10,498 bases of DNA. Source: Chromatiales bacterium. GTDB taxonomy: Bacteria > Pseudomonadota > Gammaproteobacteria > UBA6429 > Thiohalophilaceae. Below, one piece after another: positions 1-7,426 of this stretch; the first letter of the stretch is position 1, and each line of letters opens with the position of its first letter. The notes beneath the pieces are model-generated. The model was given only the letters and a program-made list of their open reading frames with translations, searched no databases and had not been told where the DNA came from. The translations under genes and the position numbers were made by a program. The stretch lies in NCBI GenBank assembly GCA_027001895.1, contig JALTLP010000327.1, positions 1 through 10,498 on the forward strand. The letters are read 5' to 3'.

Positions 1-92
1 TCGTGAACTTCGCGAACAGGGGTTGAACGACAACCAATAATTGTTACCAGTAAAACAGTGAGTATTAGCGTGGATAATTTCTTAAATGACAT
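1..92 (-). CDS. Lipoprotein, N-terminal fragment
   Basis: Only the first 30 codons are in the window and the gene continues past base 1. The peptide begins MSFKKLSTL, has a hydrophobic stretch at residues 9-19 and then an IIGC lipobox with Cys21, so it is very likely exported and lipidated by the type II signal peptidase route. The start is supported by a strong ribosome binding site (AGGGGAG at 98-104) five bases before the ATG. The gene diverges from the glycosyltransferase gene at 244. The mature part visible (CRSTPVREVH) is too short to assign a family, and a periplasmic or outer-membrane location is an inference from the lipobox alone. Confidence 0.75.
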   Translation of the reverse strand, partial: MSFKKLSTLILTVLLVTIIGCRSTPVREVH

Positions 93-137
93 AGTGACTC
101 CCCTTTAAAATTTCCATGTTTTAATTCTAATTTAACT

Positions 138-155
138 TTATAATAACCATTATAA
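138..155. promoter_or_regulatory. Inverted repeat in the divergent intergenic region
   Basis: Two perfect 7-base arms (TTATAAT and ATTATAA) are separated by AACC, midway between two divergent genes. Each arm reads as a -10-like TATAAT on one strand. It may be overlapping promoters or an operator. The region is AT-rich, so chance is possible. I found no well-spaced -35 box on either strand. Confidence 0.3.
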
Positions 156-243
156 GCCACAGCAACAAGCAGCTTTTAAAGCACTTTTGCCTTACAGTAT
201 GCTTTATATTAAGTCTTTTTAGCAGACCAACCGGACAATAAAT

Positions 244-1662
244 ATGCAAATTGCGGTCGTTATTCCAGCGTATAATGAAGAGCGATCTATCGTTGATGTT
301 GTCAAACGTGCCCTGCACCAGGCCGCTCAGGTTATTGTTGTTGATGACGGTTCTTCAGATAAAACCCTGGAATTACTCGAAAAGCTCGCCGCAGATAAGC
401 AGGAAAGCTCAGAACTTATTGTTTTATCTAATAAAAACAATATGGGTAAGGCTGCCAGCCTGTGGAAGGGTATGCAATATGCTCAAAAATCAGGGGTTGA
501 TGCCGTAATCAGTCTCGATGCCGACGGTCAGCATTGCCCGGAAGATATTCCACGCTTTATTAAAACAGCCGAACTACACCCGGACACCATTATTATTGGC
601 GCACGCCTGGCGGATAAAAAATCGATACCGGCCAGGCGCTATTATGCCAACAAGTTTGCTAACTTCTGGTTGTCCTGGGCGGCGGGTTATATTATTGACG
701 ACAGTCAGTCCGGCTTCCGCTTATACCCGAGTAAATTAATCAGCCAAATTAACCCCGACACGCAGCGCGCCAAGAGCTTTGTGTTTGAAAGCGAAATTTT
801 AATCGATGCAGCGCAGGTCGGGATTAAGAGCATTCCGATAAAAATCGAGGCCATTTATAACCCCGATGCAAGACCCTCTCACTTTCGCGGGGTGACCGAT
901 ATTTTACTTATTACCCGGATGGTGGCCTGGTCGCTTATCAGCCGTTTTATGTATCTACCGGGTTTATTTAATATCACCGTTATGCGAATGCTTAAAGGTA
1001 AACATGGCAAGGCCATTGGTGCAGACGGTTTTGGTATGTTGTTTTTGTCGCTGCTTTTTATAGGTTTAAGTGGTGGGATTAGTTATCTGTATTTTTTATA
1101 TAAAGTGGTGAGTACCGCAAAAAACACACCGAGCTATATCAGCGATTGTGACCTGTTGCTGGTGCTGGGTATGCAGCTTAAGAAAAATACGATTAACAAA
1201 CTTTACCGACAAAGACTCGACAAGGCAGATGAACTGTTAAAACATCAGGACAATATGCGGGTGCTGATACTTGGCGGGCTTACCGGCAACGCCAGTATTA
1301 CCGAGGCCGAGGCGGGTAAGCAATATTTAATGCAACATGGCCATGCTGAAAGTCGTATTATAACCGAGCACCAGTCACGCCATACACTGGAAAATTTAAA
1401 GTCAGCTCAGGCATTGATACAAAAACATAAGTTTAAGCATATTGGCTTGCTAACCAGTCGTTTTCATTTGTATCGTGCTTTATTACAGGCAAAGGGCTTT
1501 AAGCTTAAGCCAACACCCTGCGCAGCAGAAAATTTACTGTCGTACAAGGTTGTTAATGTATTGCGGTTAATAAACGAAGCCTTTTTCTGTCACTGGTATA
1601 TGGCTGGAAAGATATTTGCACATGCAACCGGCAATAAACATATGCTAAACAGAATCAGTTAA
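244..1662 (+). CDS. GT2 glycosyltransferase fused to a DUF218/YdcF-like domain
   Basis: A two-domain protein of 472 residues. Residues 1-250 are a family 2 (GT-A) glycosyltransferase of the polyprenyl-phosphate sugar transferase type, with VVIPAYNEE (5-13), VVDDGSSDKT (32-41), the metal- and nucleotide-binding DAD (92-94) and the acceptor-loop QSGFRLYP (155-162). One membrane segment follows at about 263-288. Residues 302-458 match DUF218 (YdcF/SanA/ElyC family): DLLLVLG (303-309), ILGGLTGNASITEAEAG (342-358), SRHTLENLKSA (378-388) and TSRFHLYRA (404-412). The GT2 domain probably uses a nucleotide sugar and a lipid or lipid-phosphate acceptor at the cytoplasmic face. DUF218 proteins are linked to envelope integrity and lipid carrier metabolism, but their chemistry is poorly defined. 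The ATG at 244 has only a weak upstream CCGGA. The sugar and acceptor cannot be told from sequence. Confidence 0.85.
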   Translation: MQIAVVIPAYNEERSIVDVVKRALHQAAQVIVVDDGSSDKTLELLEKLAADKQESSELIVLSNKNNMGKAASLWKGMQYAQKSGVDAVISLDADGQHCPEDIPRFIKTAELHPDTIIIGARLADKKSIPARRYYANKFANFWLSWAAGYIIDDSQSGFRLYPSKLISQINPDTQRAKSFVFESEILIDAAQVGIKSIPIKIEAIYNPDARPSHFRGVTDILLITRMVAWSLISRFMYLPGLFNITVMRMLKGKHGKAIGADGFGMLFLSLLFIGLSGGISYLYFLYKVVSTAKNTPSYISDCDLLLVLGMQLKKNTINKLYRQRLDKADELLKHQDNMRVLILGGLTGNASITEAEAGKQYLMQHGHAESRIITEHQSRHTLENLKSAQALIQKHKFKHIGLLTSRFHLYRALLQAKGFKLKPTPCAAENLLSYKVVNVLRLINEAFFCHWYMAGKIFAHATGNKHMLNRIS

Positions 1663-1802
1663 AAAATATATTATTATAATATTTTCTTATAACAATAAAT
1701 ATTTTATTAGATTAAATCAGTTGTACAAATATCTGCAGGGATGCTGAACAGCTTAACAAACAGGGAGTGATAAACAGCACTAAAAATATGGGGGAGCCTG
1801 CT

Positions 1803-3233
1803 ATGCCAGCGAAACACACAACTACTTACCAGTCACCATTTAGTACAGAAGACTTAAACAATTTCCGTAAACAGGGCGACCCGTTAGCCGATGAAGTGAT
1901 TGATGTCTTTGCAGAACAATACGGTTCCTCTATTCAGGAACTGGCGGAAAAGCTGGAAAACATGATTAGAATGCCGACAGACGGTGATGTTATCGCAATG
2001 GCAAAACAGGTTTTTCCAGATAACGAGCAAATCCAGAAGGCGCTGGAAAAATATTTTACCCAGGCAGTGAAACTGCCGGAATGGCTAGACACCGACAAAT
2101 TAAAACACGGTGGCTATGTTTTTCGTGACCATATGTTTAGTAGTTTTATGGTGCTAGGTTGCGCCAGCCTGCCTATATGTTATGTCTGCCGCCCCGATGT
2201 CAAGGTGTTAAGTTATACCCGCCGATTAATAGACGATGCACCCAAACGTCTGGTAGAGACTGCACAAATGGTGGTAGATGTAATGGGTGAGGGTGGCCTG
2301 ACTGTTAAGGATAACGAGTTAGCCGGTAAAGGCGTGCAGTCGACTTTGAAAATCCGGCTGATACATGCTGCTATTCGCCACTTAATGCTTAACAAGGAAA
2401 AAATTCTTGCGGCACATAGTCACAATAATGATATAAACCCCAAAAACTTTTTACTTGCTTATATATATGACGAAGTCCAGGATCAGTGTAAATGGTATGG
2501 CGAAAGTAAACCCGATGTCTGGAACATAGACCAGGACGGCGTACCAATAAATAAAGAAGCCCTGGCTGAAACACTGTTAACTTTTTCTTATTTAATTTTA
2601 AGTGGTCTTAATAAAATAGGCATTAAATTACCTTCGCAACAGCAACAGGCTTATTTACACGCATGGAATGTTGCAGGTTATTTGTTAGGGGTAGATGAAT
2701 CCTTCTTAAAAGAATTCGACACGTTTGAAAAGGTTGATGTGATTTATACCCAGATCATGTTGCGCCGGCGTGGTAAAACAACAGACGGTATTTTACTGCA
2801 ACAATCTTTACTTGAAGTTTTTGCCGACAATGGTGCTCGTTTAATTCCGTTTGGCAGATTGCTGCATGTTCGCCGTTTAGCTCGGCTGGTGACATCAAAG
2901 CTAATAGCACAACAGGCTTATGCAGATTTAGGTTTAAAGTTAAGTTTGTACGACCGTATCGTGCGCTTTTTTATGTGGATAGGTATTCGGGTATTCGGTT
3001 GGCTGGTTTCTAAAGGTTGGTTCCGTAAAATATCTGACTATGTGTTTGCTAAAATTGCACAGTCTTTGTGGGATTGGCGTGCAGATTTTTCAAACGCTGA
3101 GACACAAGTTGCAGAAAAGCATAAAAATCACAAACACGACAAGACGGGCGTTTGTAATCCACTTATAATACCGCATCAACTTATAGCAACAAGCCACTTG
3201 GCAGATCAATATGACAGTAAGGCGAACACTTAA
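1803..3233 (+). CDS. Oxygenase of the MpaB / latex-clearing protein (DUF2236) family
   Basis: A protein of 476 residues resembling the MpaB/Lcp haem oxygenases. The key motif is RLIHAAIR at 185-192, which matches the R-x-x-H-A-x-x-R signature of Lcp rubber oxygenases, where the His is the proximal ligand of haem b. The following helical part, with WNVAGYLLGV (288-297) and RRRGKTTDGILLQQSLLEVF (321-340), also fits the family. Lcp enzymes cleave C=C bonds in polyisoprene with O2. The substrate here is unknown. There is no export signal, and a hydrophobic stretch at about 385-402 suggests membrane association. An upstream in-frame GTG at 1767 is possible, but the ATG at 1803 has GGGGGAG at 1790-1796, six bases away, and is preferred. 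The 3' end overlaps the next gene by 23 bases, which suggests co-transcription. Confidence 0.72.
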   Translation: MPAKHTTTYQSPFSTEDLNNFRKQGDPLADEVIDVFAEQYGSSIQELAEKLENMIRMPTDGDVIAMAKQVFPDNEQIQKALEKYFTQAVKLPEWLDTDKLKHGGYVFRDHMFSSFMVLGCASLPICYVCRPDVKVLSYTRRLIDDAPKRLVETAQMVVDVMGEGGLTVKDNELAGKGVQSTLKIRLIHAAIRHLMLNKEKILAAHSHNNDINPKNFLLAYIYDEVQDQCKWYGESKPDVWNIDQDGVPINKEALAETLLTFSYLILSGLNKIGIKLPSQQQQAYLHAWNVAGYLLGVDESFLKEFDTFEKVDVIYTQIMLRRRGKTTDGILLQQSLLEVFADNGARLIPFGRLLHVRRLARLVTSKLIAQQAYADLGLKLSLYDRIVRFFMWIGIRVFGWLVSKGWFRKISDYVFAKIAQSLWDWRADFSNAETQVAEKHKNHKHDKTGVCNPLIIPHQLIATSHLADQYDSKANT

Positions 3234-4164
3234 ACAAAGTATTCAGGAACAACGCGAGGCACTCGAAAAAAGCCTGGTTACGCCGCTGTCGCGAATTGCC
3301 AAAGCCTGCGAAGCTGCCTGGCCTGATCGTCAGGCACTGGATGATGTTTTATTAAAGCAGTTAAAAATTATTCCTAACTGTACCTTTTTATATGCGCTGG
3401 ATACCAACGGTGTGCAAATAAGCGATAATATTTCCAGCAGCGGTTTGTTGCCGGAACATTATGGGCGTGACCGTTCAAAGCGCCCTTATATGAAAGAAGC
3501 GGTACCGGTAAGTGGTTTTTTACTGTCCGAAGCCTATATCAGCTTGCGTGTATCGCGGCCGTCACTTACCGCATTACAGGTGGTGCGTAAAAACGATGAA
3601 GTAGTGGGTTTTATTGGTGCCGACTTTGACTTACGCAACCTGCCGGTTACGGCAGAAATGTATGACGAACCCGCTATGTGGCGACAAATTAAAGGCGACG
3701 TGGCCATTCGTAGTACCTTGTTCCAGCAAACCCGTGCTGAAAGCCTGCTCGACAAGGAAATTGACCAGGCCATGTCTATCCTCGAAGAACTCACCGTGGC
3801 ACATGGTATGTTCCAGTGTGTGCTGCATTTTTCAAGCAGTCGGGCGACTATCTGGTTAATGAACGACCCCTACCGTTATCATATTTTACAGGCCGAAGAA
3901 CTGTCAGACCCGGATATTTGCCTCGCCTACCCGTACCACGAATACCCGAAAGATGCGTTGATCCCCGCCGAAAGCATGAGCGCCATATTGGATAATATGA
4001 AGCAACTGCGTTTTACCGACGAAAATATTTACCTGCGCTCGGCATCCATTAATATCTTTAACGGCATGATAAGCCTGACCTTCTCCTGTGACGGTTCGCA
4101 CTATATGCCATACCAGGAGTTTATCGACAAAAATATTAACTTTTGGGTTGGCAGCACCGCTTAA
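3211..4164 (+). CDS. Soluble PDC/Cache sensor domain protein
   Basis: 317 residues. The central part (about 50-145) carries Cache/PDC hallmarks: YALDTNGVQISD (61-72), GRDRSKRPYM (85-94), a SEAYISLRVSRPSLTALQVVR stretch in which the ligand-binding strand is expected (106-126), and the closing strand VVGFIGADFDLRNL (131-144). In known Cache proteins the R-x-Y region binds small ligands such as amino acids or carboxylates. Unusually, there is no signal peptide, membrane span or output domain such as a kinase, GGDEF or methyl-accepting region. The C-terminal half (about 170-317) is unassigned. The gene starts inside the end of the oxygenase gene in another frame and has a weak ribosome binding site, so translation may be coupled. 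The protein probably senses something in the cytoplasm and acts through a partner, which could be the next gene product. That role is inference. Confidence 0.68.
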   Translation: MTVRRTLKQSIQEQREALEKSLVTPLSRIAKACEAAWPDRQALDDVLLKQLKIIPNCTFLYALDTNGVQISDNISSSGLLPEHYGRDRSKRPYMKEAVPVSGFLLSEAYISLRVSRPSLTALQVVRKNDEVVGFIGADFDLRNLPVTAEMYDEPAMWRQIKGDVAIRSTLFQQTRAESLLDKEIDQAMSILEELTVAHGMFQCVLHFSSSRATIWLMNDPYRYHILQAEELSDPDICLAYPYHEYPKDALIPAESMSAILDNMKQLRFTDENIYLRSASINIFNGMISLTFSCDGSHYMPYQEFIDKNINFWVGSTA

Positions 4165-4178
4165 GCTATTATTGGCGT

Positions 4179-4544
4179 ATGGGCGACACAGCAAACAATC
4201 ATCTTTTTTCGCGGGCCTCACTCGACATTAGCTACAATCTTTTACGTAAATCCGATCCGCAACTTGCACTTACAGTACGTAATATTTTATTTGAAACACC
4301 GGCAGAAAAAACAACCGACAAGCCAAACAACCCACACACCGACCAGTTCAAAGTGCAGCTCGACTCGTTGCAGGTACGCAAAATTGTAGAAGTATTAATG
4401 GACGTACTTAACCAGTCGAGCGAAACGCATACAGAAGATAACACCTCGCTTTTCAGGCCGGTGTTAATACAGTCCATTATTAATGAATGGACCGTACTGG
4501 CAAAGAGCATGTTTGACGAGTACCAGCAGAATAAAGAAAGTTAA
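4179..4544 (+). CDS. Small conserved-looking protein of unknown function
   Basis: From the ATG at 4179 the protein has 121 residues and begins MGDTANNHLFSRASL. A TTG at 4143 would add 12 residues overlapping the upstream gene; the ATG lies 14 bases after that gene's stop and is preferred, although neither start has a strong ribosome binding site. It is soluble and largely helical, with a polar low-complexity stretch (TPAEKTTDKPNNPHTD) between two helical parts and a charged C-terminus (FDEYQQNKES). There is no cysteine-rich, DNA-binding or enzymatic motif I recognise. Its position right after the Cache protein suggests the two work together. It is the last rightward gene and converges on the lipoprotein gene, with only 31 bases between stop codons. 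Confidence 0.6.
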   Translation: MGDTANNHLFSRASLDISYNLLRKSDPQLALTVRNILFETPAEKTTDKPNNPHTDQFKVQLDSLQVRKIVEVLMDVLNQSSETHTEDNTSLFRPVLIQSIINEWTVLAKSMFDEYQQNKES

Positions 4545-4575
4545 TGTTATTAGTTTGATATTACATGAAAACCTC

Positions 4576-5166
4576 TTAAGGTCCAGCAACCTCTGTTATA
4601 ACCATCATCATTCCTATTATTGGTATTGTAATTATATAACCGACTGCATCTACTAGTAGCGTAGCAGGAGTGGCGATTATTTTTCCGGTTTGTTCTACGT
4701 ATGACTCTGGTTTTGTAATTTTTACAGCGAGTTTTTTATCAAGTTTTTTAAGTGGTAGGTTATCTGGTATTTTATAATATTTACCTTTAATGAATCTTGT
4801 TAAATGAAGATTCTTAGAATCACCTGTTTGAAAACCAAGTTTTTTTAGTTTGTTAATAGTCTTGCTATTTATACTTTTATCAGAAAGTATAAGATTAATG
4901 CTACCCGTTATTACATTGTTTTCATCAACTATAAAGTCGTAGAATACAGGCCTGAAATTAATTTTACGGCTTTGTATTAATGCGTCGCCAAAGTTATTAT
5001 CAACCTTAAAGATATAACCATTATCACCCGTAGACACCAGCAATTCATTTCGAGCCTTATTGTAGTAAAAACCATCGATATATTCTGTTGTCGGCTTATT
5101 TTCCCATAATGACTGGGTTGTACAAGCAGATAAAAACAATACTGTAAAAATTATAAATTTATTCAT
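4576..5166 (-). CDS. Predicted lipoprotein of unknown function
   Basis: 196 residues with a short lipoprotein signal: MNKFIIFTVLFLSAC, lipobox LSAC with Cys15. The mature part has alternating strand-like segments (FYYNKARNELLVSTGDNGYIFKV) resembling a single beta-propeller-like repeat, then a lysine-rich region. The C-terminus is hydrophobic and glycine-containing (about 161-196), with ATPATLLVDAVGYIITIPI resembling the tails of small YceK-like lipoproteins. No enzyme motif is visible. It follows the RDD gene by 20 bases on the same strand, so the two are probably co-transcribed. Codon use is AT-rich compared with the flanking glycosyltransferase and polyene genes. No attC site is seen after its stop codon, although it lies at the end of the cassette array. 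Confidence 0.7.
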   Translation of the reverse strand: MNKFIIFTVLFLSACTTQSLWENKPTTEYIDGFYYNKARNELLVSTGDNGYIFKVDNNFGDALIQSRKINFRPVFYDFIVDENNVITGSINLILSDKSINSKTINKLKKLGFQTGDSKNLHLTRFIKGKYYKIPDNLPLKKLDKKLAVKITKPESYVEQTGKIIATPATLLVDAVGYIITIPIIGMMMVITEVAGP

Positions 5167-5186
5167 ATTTCTTCATGATAGTATAT

Positions 5187-6116
5187 TTAGTTAAGGTCAT
5201 TAGGTGAAAATTGATAGTTATGATTTCTCCATGATGACCATATACCTATATCATAGCCATAAGTTAGAACAACCTGAATGTTGTCTTTTTCGTTAGCTGT
5301 AGAGTAATTATTTAATATTACTTTTCCAATATCTTTAGCAATGGACTCATTATTTATATCGTCCTTTGCTAGAAATGCCTGGATAAATATATATGTTCTT
5401 GTTCCTTTTTTTGCAGTAGTAATGGTGCTTGTGCCCTCTAGTACATTTGCATATACAATTTCAGGCTTGAGCATAATGATTTTTCTTACCTTAAGCATAT
5501 CTGAAAATGGTAAATTTTCTACAAGCTGCATAGTAAAGTAAGGTGCAACTGCTGCTACAATAAATAAGCTTGTAATAATTGCATAGTGTAGCTTCCATAC
5601 AGGCTCTAAAGTGGCTCTTTCTGTGTTTTTATTAGTAACGTAAGTGCCAATAATTATATCATGTAATGATTGTCTTGTGTGACGGTTGAATATGTATAAA
5701 TATATAGTTGATATAAGACCGCCAAATATAACCAAAGACAACAAATATATAAATGGTGAAGTTAGTAGATCTTCTGTAAACCTGGCATTGTTCAGATAAA
5801 ACGGAGTACCAAGAATACAGTAGCGGAGAAATGATTTTGGAATACTGATAAATTGATTATTTATATCAACTACATTTATTTTTAGCAAGGTTTTACCTAC
5901 TGTCTGCCCACCATTAATTCTGCTGTTTAATATGCCGAAGTATATGAGAGAAATACTAAAACCTAATAATCTTCCCCAATCACCAATTTGAACAAAATAG
6001 TCTTCAAAAAATAACCCCAATAAGAAGCCTGCAACACCTAAAATTAAGACATCTATTAATAGAGCAAAGATTCTTCTCCAGAATCCTGTTATCCATATAT
6101 TTTCATCGTTATGCAT
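5187..6116 (-). CDS. RDD-family membrane protein with an extra C-terminal domain
   Basis: 309 residues. The N-terminal half is an RDD domain: FWRRIFALLID (12-22) holds the Arg and Asp of the first helix, GGQTVGKTLLKINVVD (69-84) is the conserved loop, and RQSLHDIIIGTYV (148-160) is the last signature with its His-Asp pair. Membrane segments are predicted at about 15-37, 48-64, 121-142 and 177-198. After the fourth segment comes a soluble domain of about 110 residues (200-309), probably periplasmic, with no family I recognise. RDD proteins are of mostly unknown function, and transport or ion homeostasis has been proposed for some. The start has AAGGA at 6123-6127, six bases upstream. The gene begins 33 bases after an attC core box, as in an integron cassette, and is followed by the lipoprotein gene. 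Confidence 0.82.
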   Translation of the reverse strand: MHNDENIWITGFWRRIFALLIDVLILGVAGFLLGLFFEDYFVQIGDWGRLLGFSISLIYFGILNSRINGGQTVGKTLLKINVVDINNQFISIPKSFLRYCILGTPFYLNNARFTEDLLTSPFIYLLSLVIFGGLISTIYLYIFNRHTRQSLHDIIIGTYVTNKNTERATLEPVWKLHYAIITSLFIVAAVAPYFTMQLVENLPFSDMLKVRKIIMLKPEIVYANVLEGTSTITTAKKGTRTYIFIQAFLAKDDINNESIAKDIGKVILNNYSTANEKDNIQVVLTYGYDIGIWSSWRNHNYQFSPNDLN

Positions 6117-6143
6117 AGCTTATCCTTTTTATTTTTTAATCTA

Positions 6144-6239
6144 ATGCAACGCTAAACGGCAATTAACCATGAGCAAAGCGAGCGGTTTATTGCCCGGGCT
6201 GTGCATTTTTTGCGCAGTGATTTAAACGACTTGTTATGT
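6144..6239 (-). other. attC recombination site (integron), distal
   Basis: Read on the minus strand, the site starts with R'' ACATAAC (6233-6239), overlapping the TAA stop of the upstream gene. It continues AAGTCGTTTAAA as in the R''-L'' part of VCR-type attC sites and ends at GCGTTGCAT, with R' GTTGCAT at 6144-6150. The centre carries CGCTCGCTTT, shared with the other site. Its length of 96 bases is within the attC range. R' deviates from GTTRRRY at one position (C) and does not pair fully with R''. However, R'' is the exact reverse complement of the box GTTATGT at 6691-6697, as expected when R'' and the 5' box come from one cassette. Confidence 0.68.
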
Positions 6240-6696
6240 TTTCTTTAATGATATTACTTTAGATTTTGGAATTTTATCATGCCACCCTTTCGGATAGCCT
6301 TGTCCACCTAAAAATGAAAATGCCTCAAATGGAATCAAGCGACACAGTGTTCTGCCTAATGCTTTTCCAAAAGTTAATTTACTCCCATCCTCGCATACAG
6401 CTTTAGTTCCCAGAATAAGCTTGCCTAGTGTTCGTCCTGATATAGCTTCTAGTGGCACAAAATAAACAAGTATAATTATAATCCCTAATAAGTGCTCATT
6501 CATTCCCATGATTACATCGCCCAATCCAATGATTGCTAATACAAACCCAAATATAAACGCAAATATAAAATAAGCGATTAAATCAATCAGCATAGTACCA
6601 AACCTTTGTCCCGTACTGGCAAGCTCATATTCAGTTTCATTTATAGACACTTCCTCATTCATTTACTTCTCCTCCTTTTTATATTTTTAAACATAA
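6150..6696 (-). mobile_element. Integron gene cassette 2 (RDD protein)
   Basis: A 547-base unit running from the TT of the GTTATGT box at 6691-6697 to the G of the next core box at 6150. It holds one gene with little spare sequence: 34 bases before the ATG, and the stop codon lies inside the R'' box. The 5' TTATGT and 3' ACATAA boxes are perfectly complementary, the hallmark of one cassette that was once circular. Confidence 0.65.
6234..6662 (-). CDS. RDD-family membrane protein (cassette-borne)
   Basis: 142 residues, the usual length for a minimal RDD protein. ASTGQRFGTMLIDLI (15-29) carries the first Arg and Asp, SGRTLGKLILGTKAV (75-89) is the central loop, and GWHDKIPKSKVISL (126-139) is the typical C-terminal end. 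Three hydrophobic segments lie at about 22-46, 58-72 and 99-118. The start is clear, with AGGAGGAG at 6669-6676 six bases before the ATG. Function is unknown beyond the family. It occupies a complete integron cassette and its stop codon is part of the attC R'' box. The next gene downstream is another, longer RDD protein, so two members of one family sit side by side. Confidence 0.86.
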   Translation of the reverse strand: MNEEVSINETEYELASTGQRFGTMLIDLIAYFIFAFIFGFVLAIIGLGDVIMGMNEHLLGIIIILVYFVPLEAISGRTLGKLILGTKAVCEDGSKLTFGKALGRTLCRLIPFEAFSFLGGQGYPKGWHDKIPKSKVISLKKT

Positions 6697-6769
6697 CGTT
6701 TTGCTATGGGGAAAACTGCCAGGACAAAGCGAGTGGTTGGTTATCCCTTTTGAGCGACTTTTTAGGTGT
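6691..6769 (-). other. attC recombination site (integron), proximal
   Basis: On the minus strand R'' is ACACCTAAA (6761-6769), followed by AAGTCGCTCAAAAGGGA, close to the VCR sequence in the same place (CTCAAGAGGGA). The other half has CCCCATAG, compared with CCCCTTAG in the VCR, and ends at ACGTTATGT with R' GTTATGT at 6691-6697. The length is about 79 bases. The centre holds CAACCACTCGCTTT. R'' has A where the consensus RYYYAAC has its final C. The comparison with the VCR is from memory and was not computed. Confidence 0.7.
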
Positions 6770-7426
6770 TTTATATATTATGTATTTGATGACAAAGCTC
6801 CATAGTAGCAAGGAGAACGTGTTATTCTCTCTGATATATTATACAAATACATTACCTGCTCTTTCCCATTGTATAGATATGAAACTTCAGCAACCACACA
6901 AACCGACATTAATATACCTACATGCCTTAATCTAAGTTGTATTTCTGGCGCTGTTAACCTTGACATTTCATAAGATGCAACGAAGTGCGTCCAAAGCACC
7001 CCGCCATGTGCTTGATTTAATTTATGTTGCACTAACTGTTCGATTGTTCTACCTTCAGATTCGCAATATACATATATTTTTTTGCAGTAATGATTTGTTG
7101 TGTTTTTATATTCTTTGAGTTTATTGATATTAACACGTATGTTAACTGGTATTTGCAAACCGTTTTCCGGCTCACTATTTATTTTTATGGCTACCTCATT
7201 AGAGGTGTTGTATCTAGGGTGCCAATGAAATTTAGACCTAAATTTCCATGTAAAAAGCTGGAAGCTTAATTGCTCCATTGGCTCAGGTAGTGTTGAGGAC
7301 GGTATTACAACGCTATCCGTATCCATTGAACAACCAAATGCATATGGTATATTTAAGCAATTTATTAGCGGTGTTAAGGCTAGCGATTTTAATATAAAAC
7401 GCCTCTTCATTATTTATTACACCTAA
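6697..7426 (-). mobile_element. Integron gene cassette 1 (unknown exported protein)
   Basis: A 730-base unit from the TT of the perfect core box GTTAGGT (7421-7427) to the G at 6697. The 5' TTAGGTGT is the exact reverse complement of ACACCTAA in the 3' R'' box (6762-6769), so the two ends belong to one former circle. It contains one gene on the minus strand, whose ATG lies 16 bases from the cassette start. Confidence 0.67.
6778..7410 (-). CDS. Unknown protein with a Tat-like N-terminus (cassette-borne)
   Basis: 210 residues. The N-terminus MKRRFILKSLALTPLINCLN has a twin-arginine pair followed by a hydrophobic stretch, resembling a Tat or Sec signal. AFGC at 24-27 is a poor lipobox but could be a cleavage region. 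The rest is strand-rich and soluble, with Cys109, Cys116, Cys171 and Cys201 in the presumed exported part and motifs such as FHWHPRYN (61-68). I recognise no family. The start is supported by AGGTG about nine bases upstream, and this lies inside the integron core box. The stop codon is nine bases before the R'' box. AT-rich codon use differs from the flanking operons. It is full length as a cassette gene, with no sign of a frameshift. Confidence 0.68.
   Translation of the reverse strand: MKRRFILKSLALTPLINCLNIPYAFGCSMDTDSVVIPSSTLPEPMEQLSFQLFTWKFRSKFHWHPRYNTSNEVAIKINSEPENGLQIPVNIRVNINKLKEYKNTTNHYCKKIYVYCESEGRTIEQLVQHKLNQAHGGVLWTHFVASYEMSRLTAPEIQLRLRHVGILMSVCVVAEVSYLYNGKEQVMYLYNISERITRSPCYYGALSSNT

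Noticed and set aside
187..210. TTGCCT and TATATT as a promoter for the glycosyltransferase gene
   Set aside because: The spacing is 12 bases, too short for a sigma-70 promoter.
1767..1802. GTG start for the oxygenase gene
   Set aside because: The GGGAG before it overlaps the start codon, while the ATG at 1803 has a well-spaced GGGGGAG.
1663..1802. AT-rich spacer after the glycosyltransferase as a replication origin or promoter
   Set aside because: It is about 75 bases of A/T-rich sequence with no iterons, DnaA boxes or well-spaced -35/-10 pair that I can support.
3534..4510. Antisense reading frames over the Cache and small-protein genes
   Set aside because: They overlap genes with recognisable motifs or consistent operon placement, and show no domain of their own.
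6606..6935. Plus-strand reading frame of 109 codons across an attC site and the RDD and cassette 1 genes
   Set aside because: It overlaps two better-supported minus-strand genes, has no ribosome binding site and its hydrophobic sequence is a by-product of the antisense frame.
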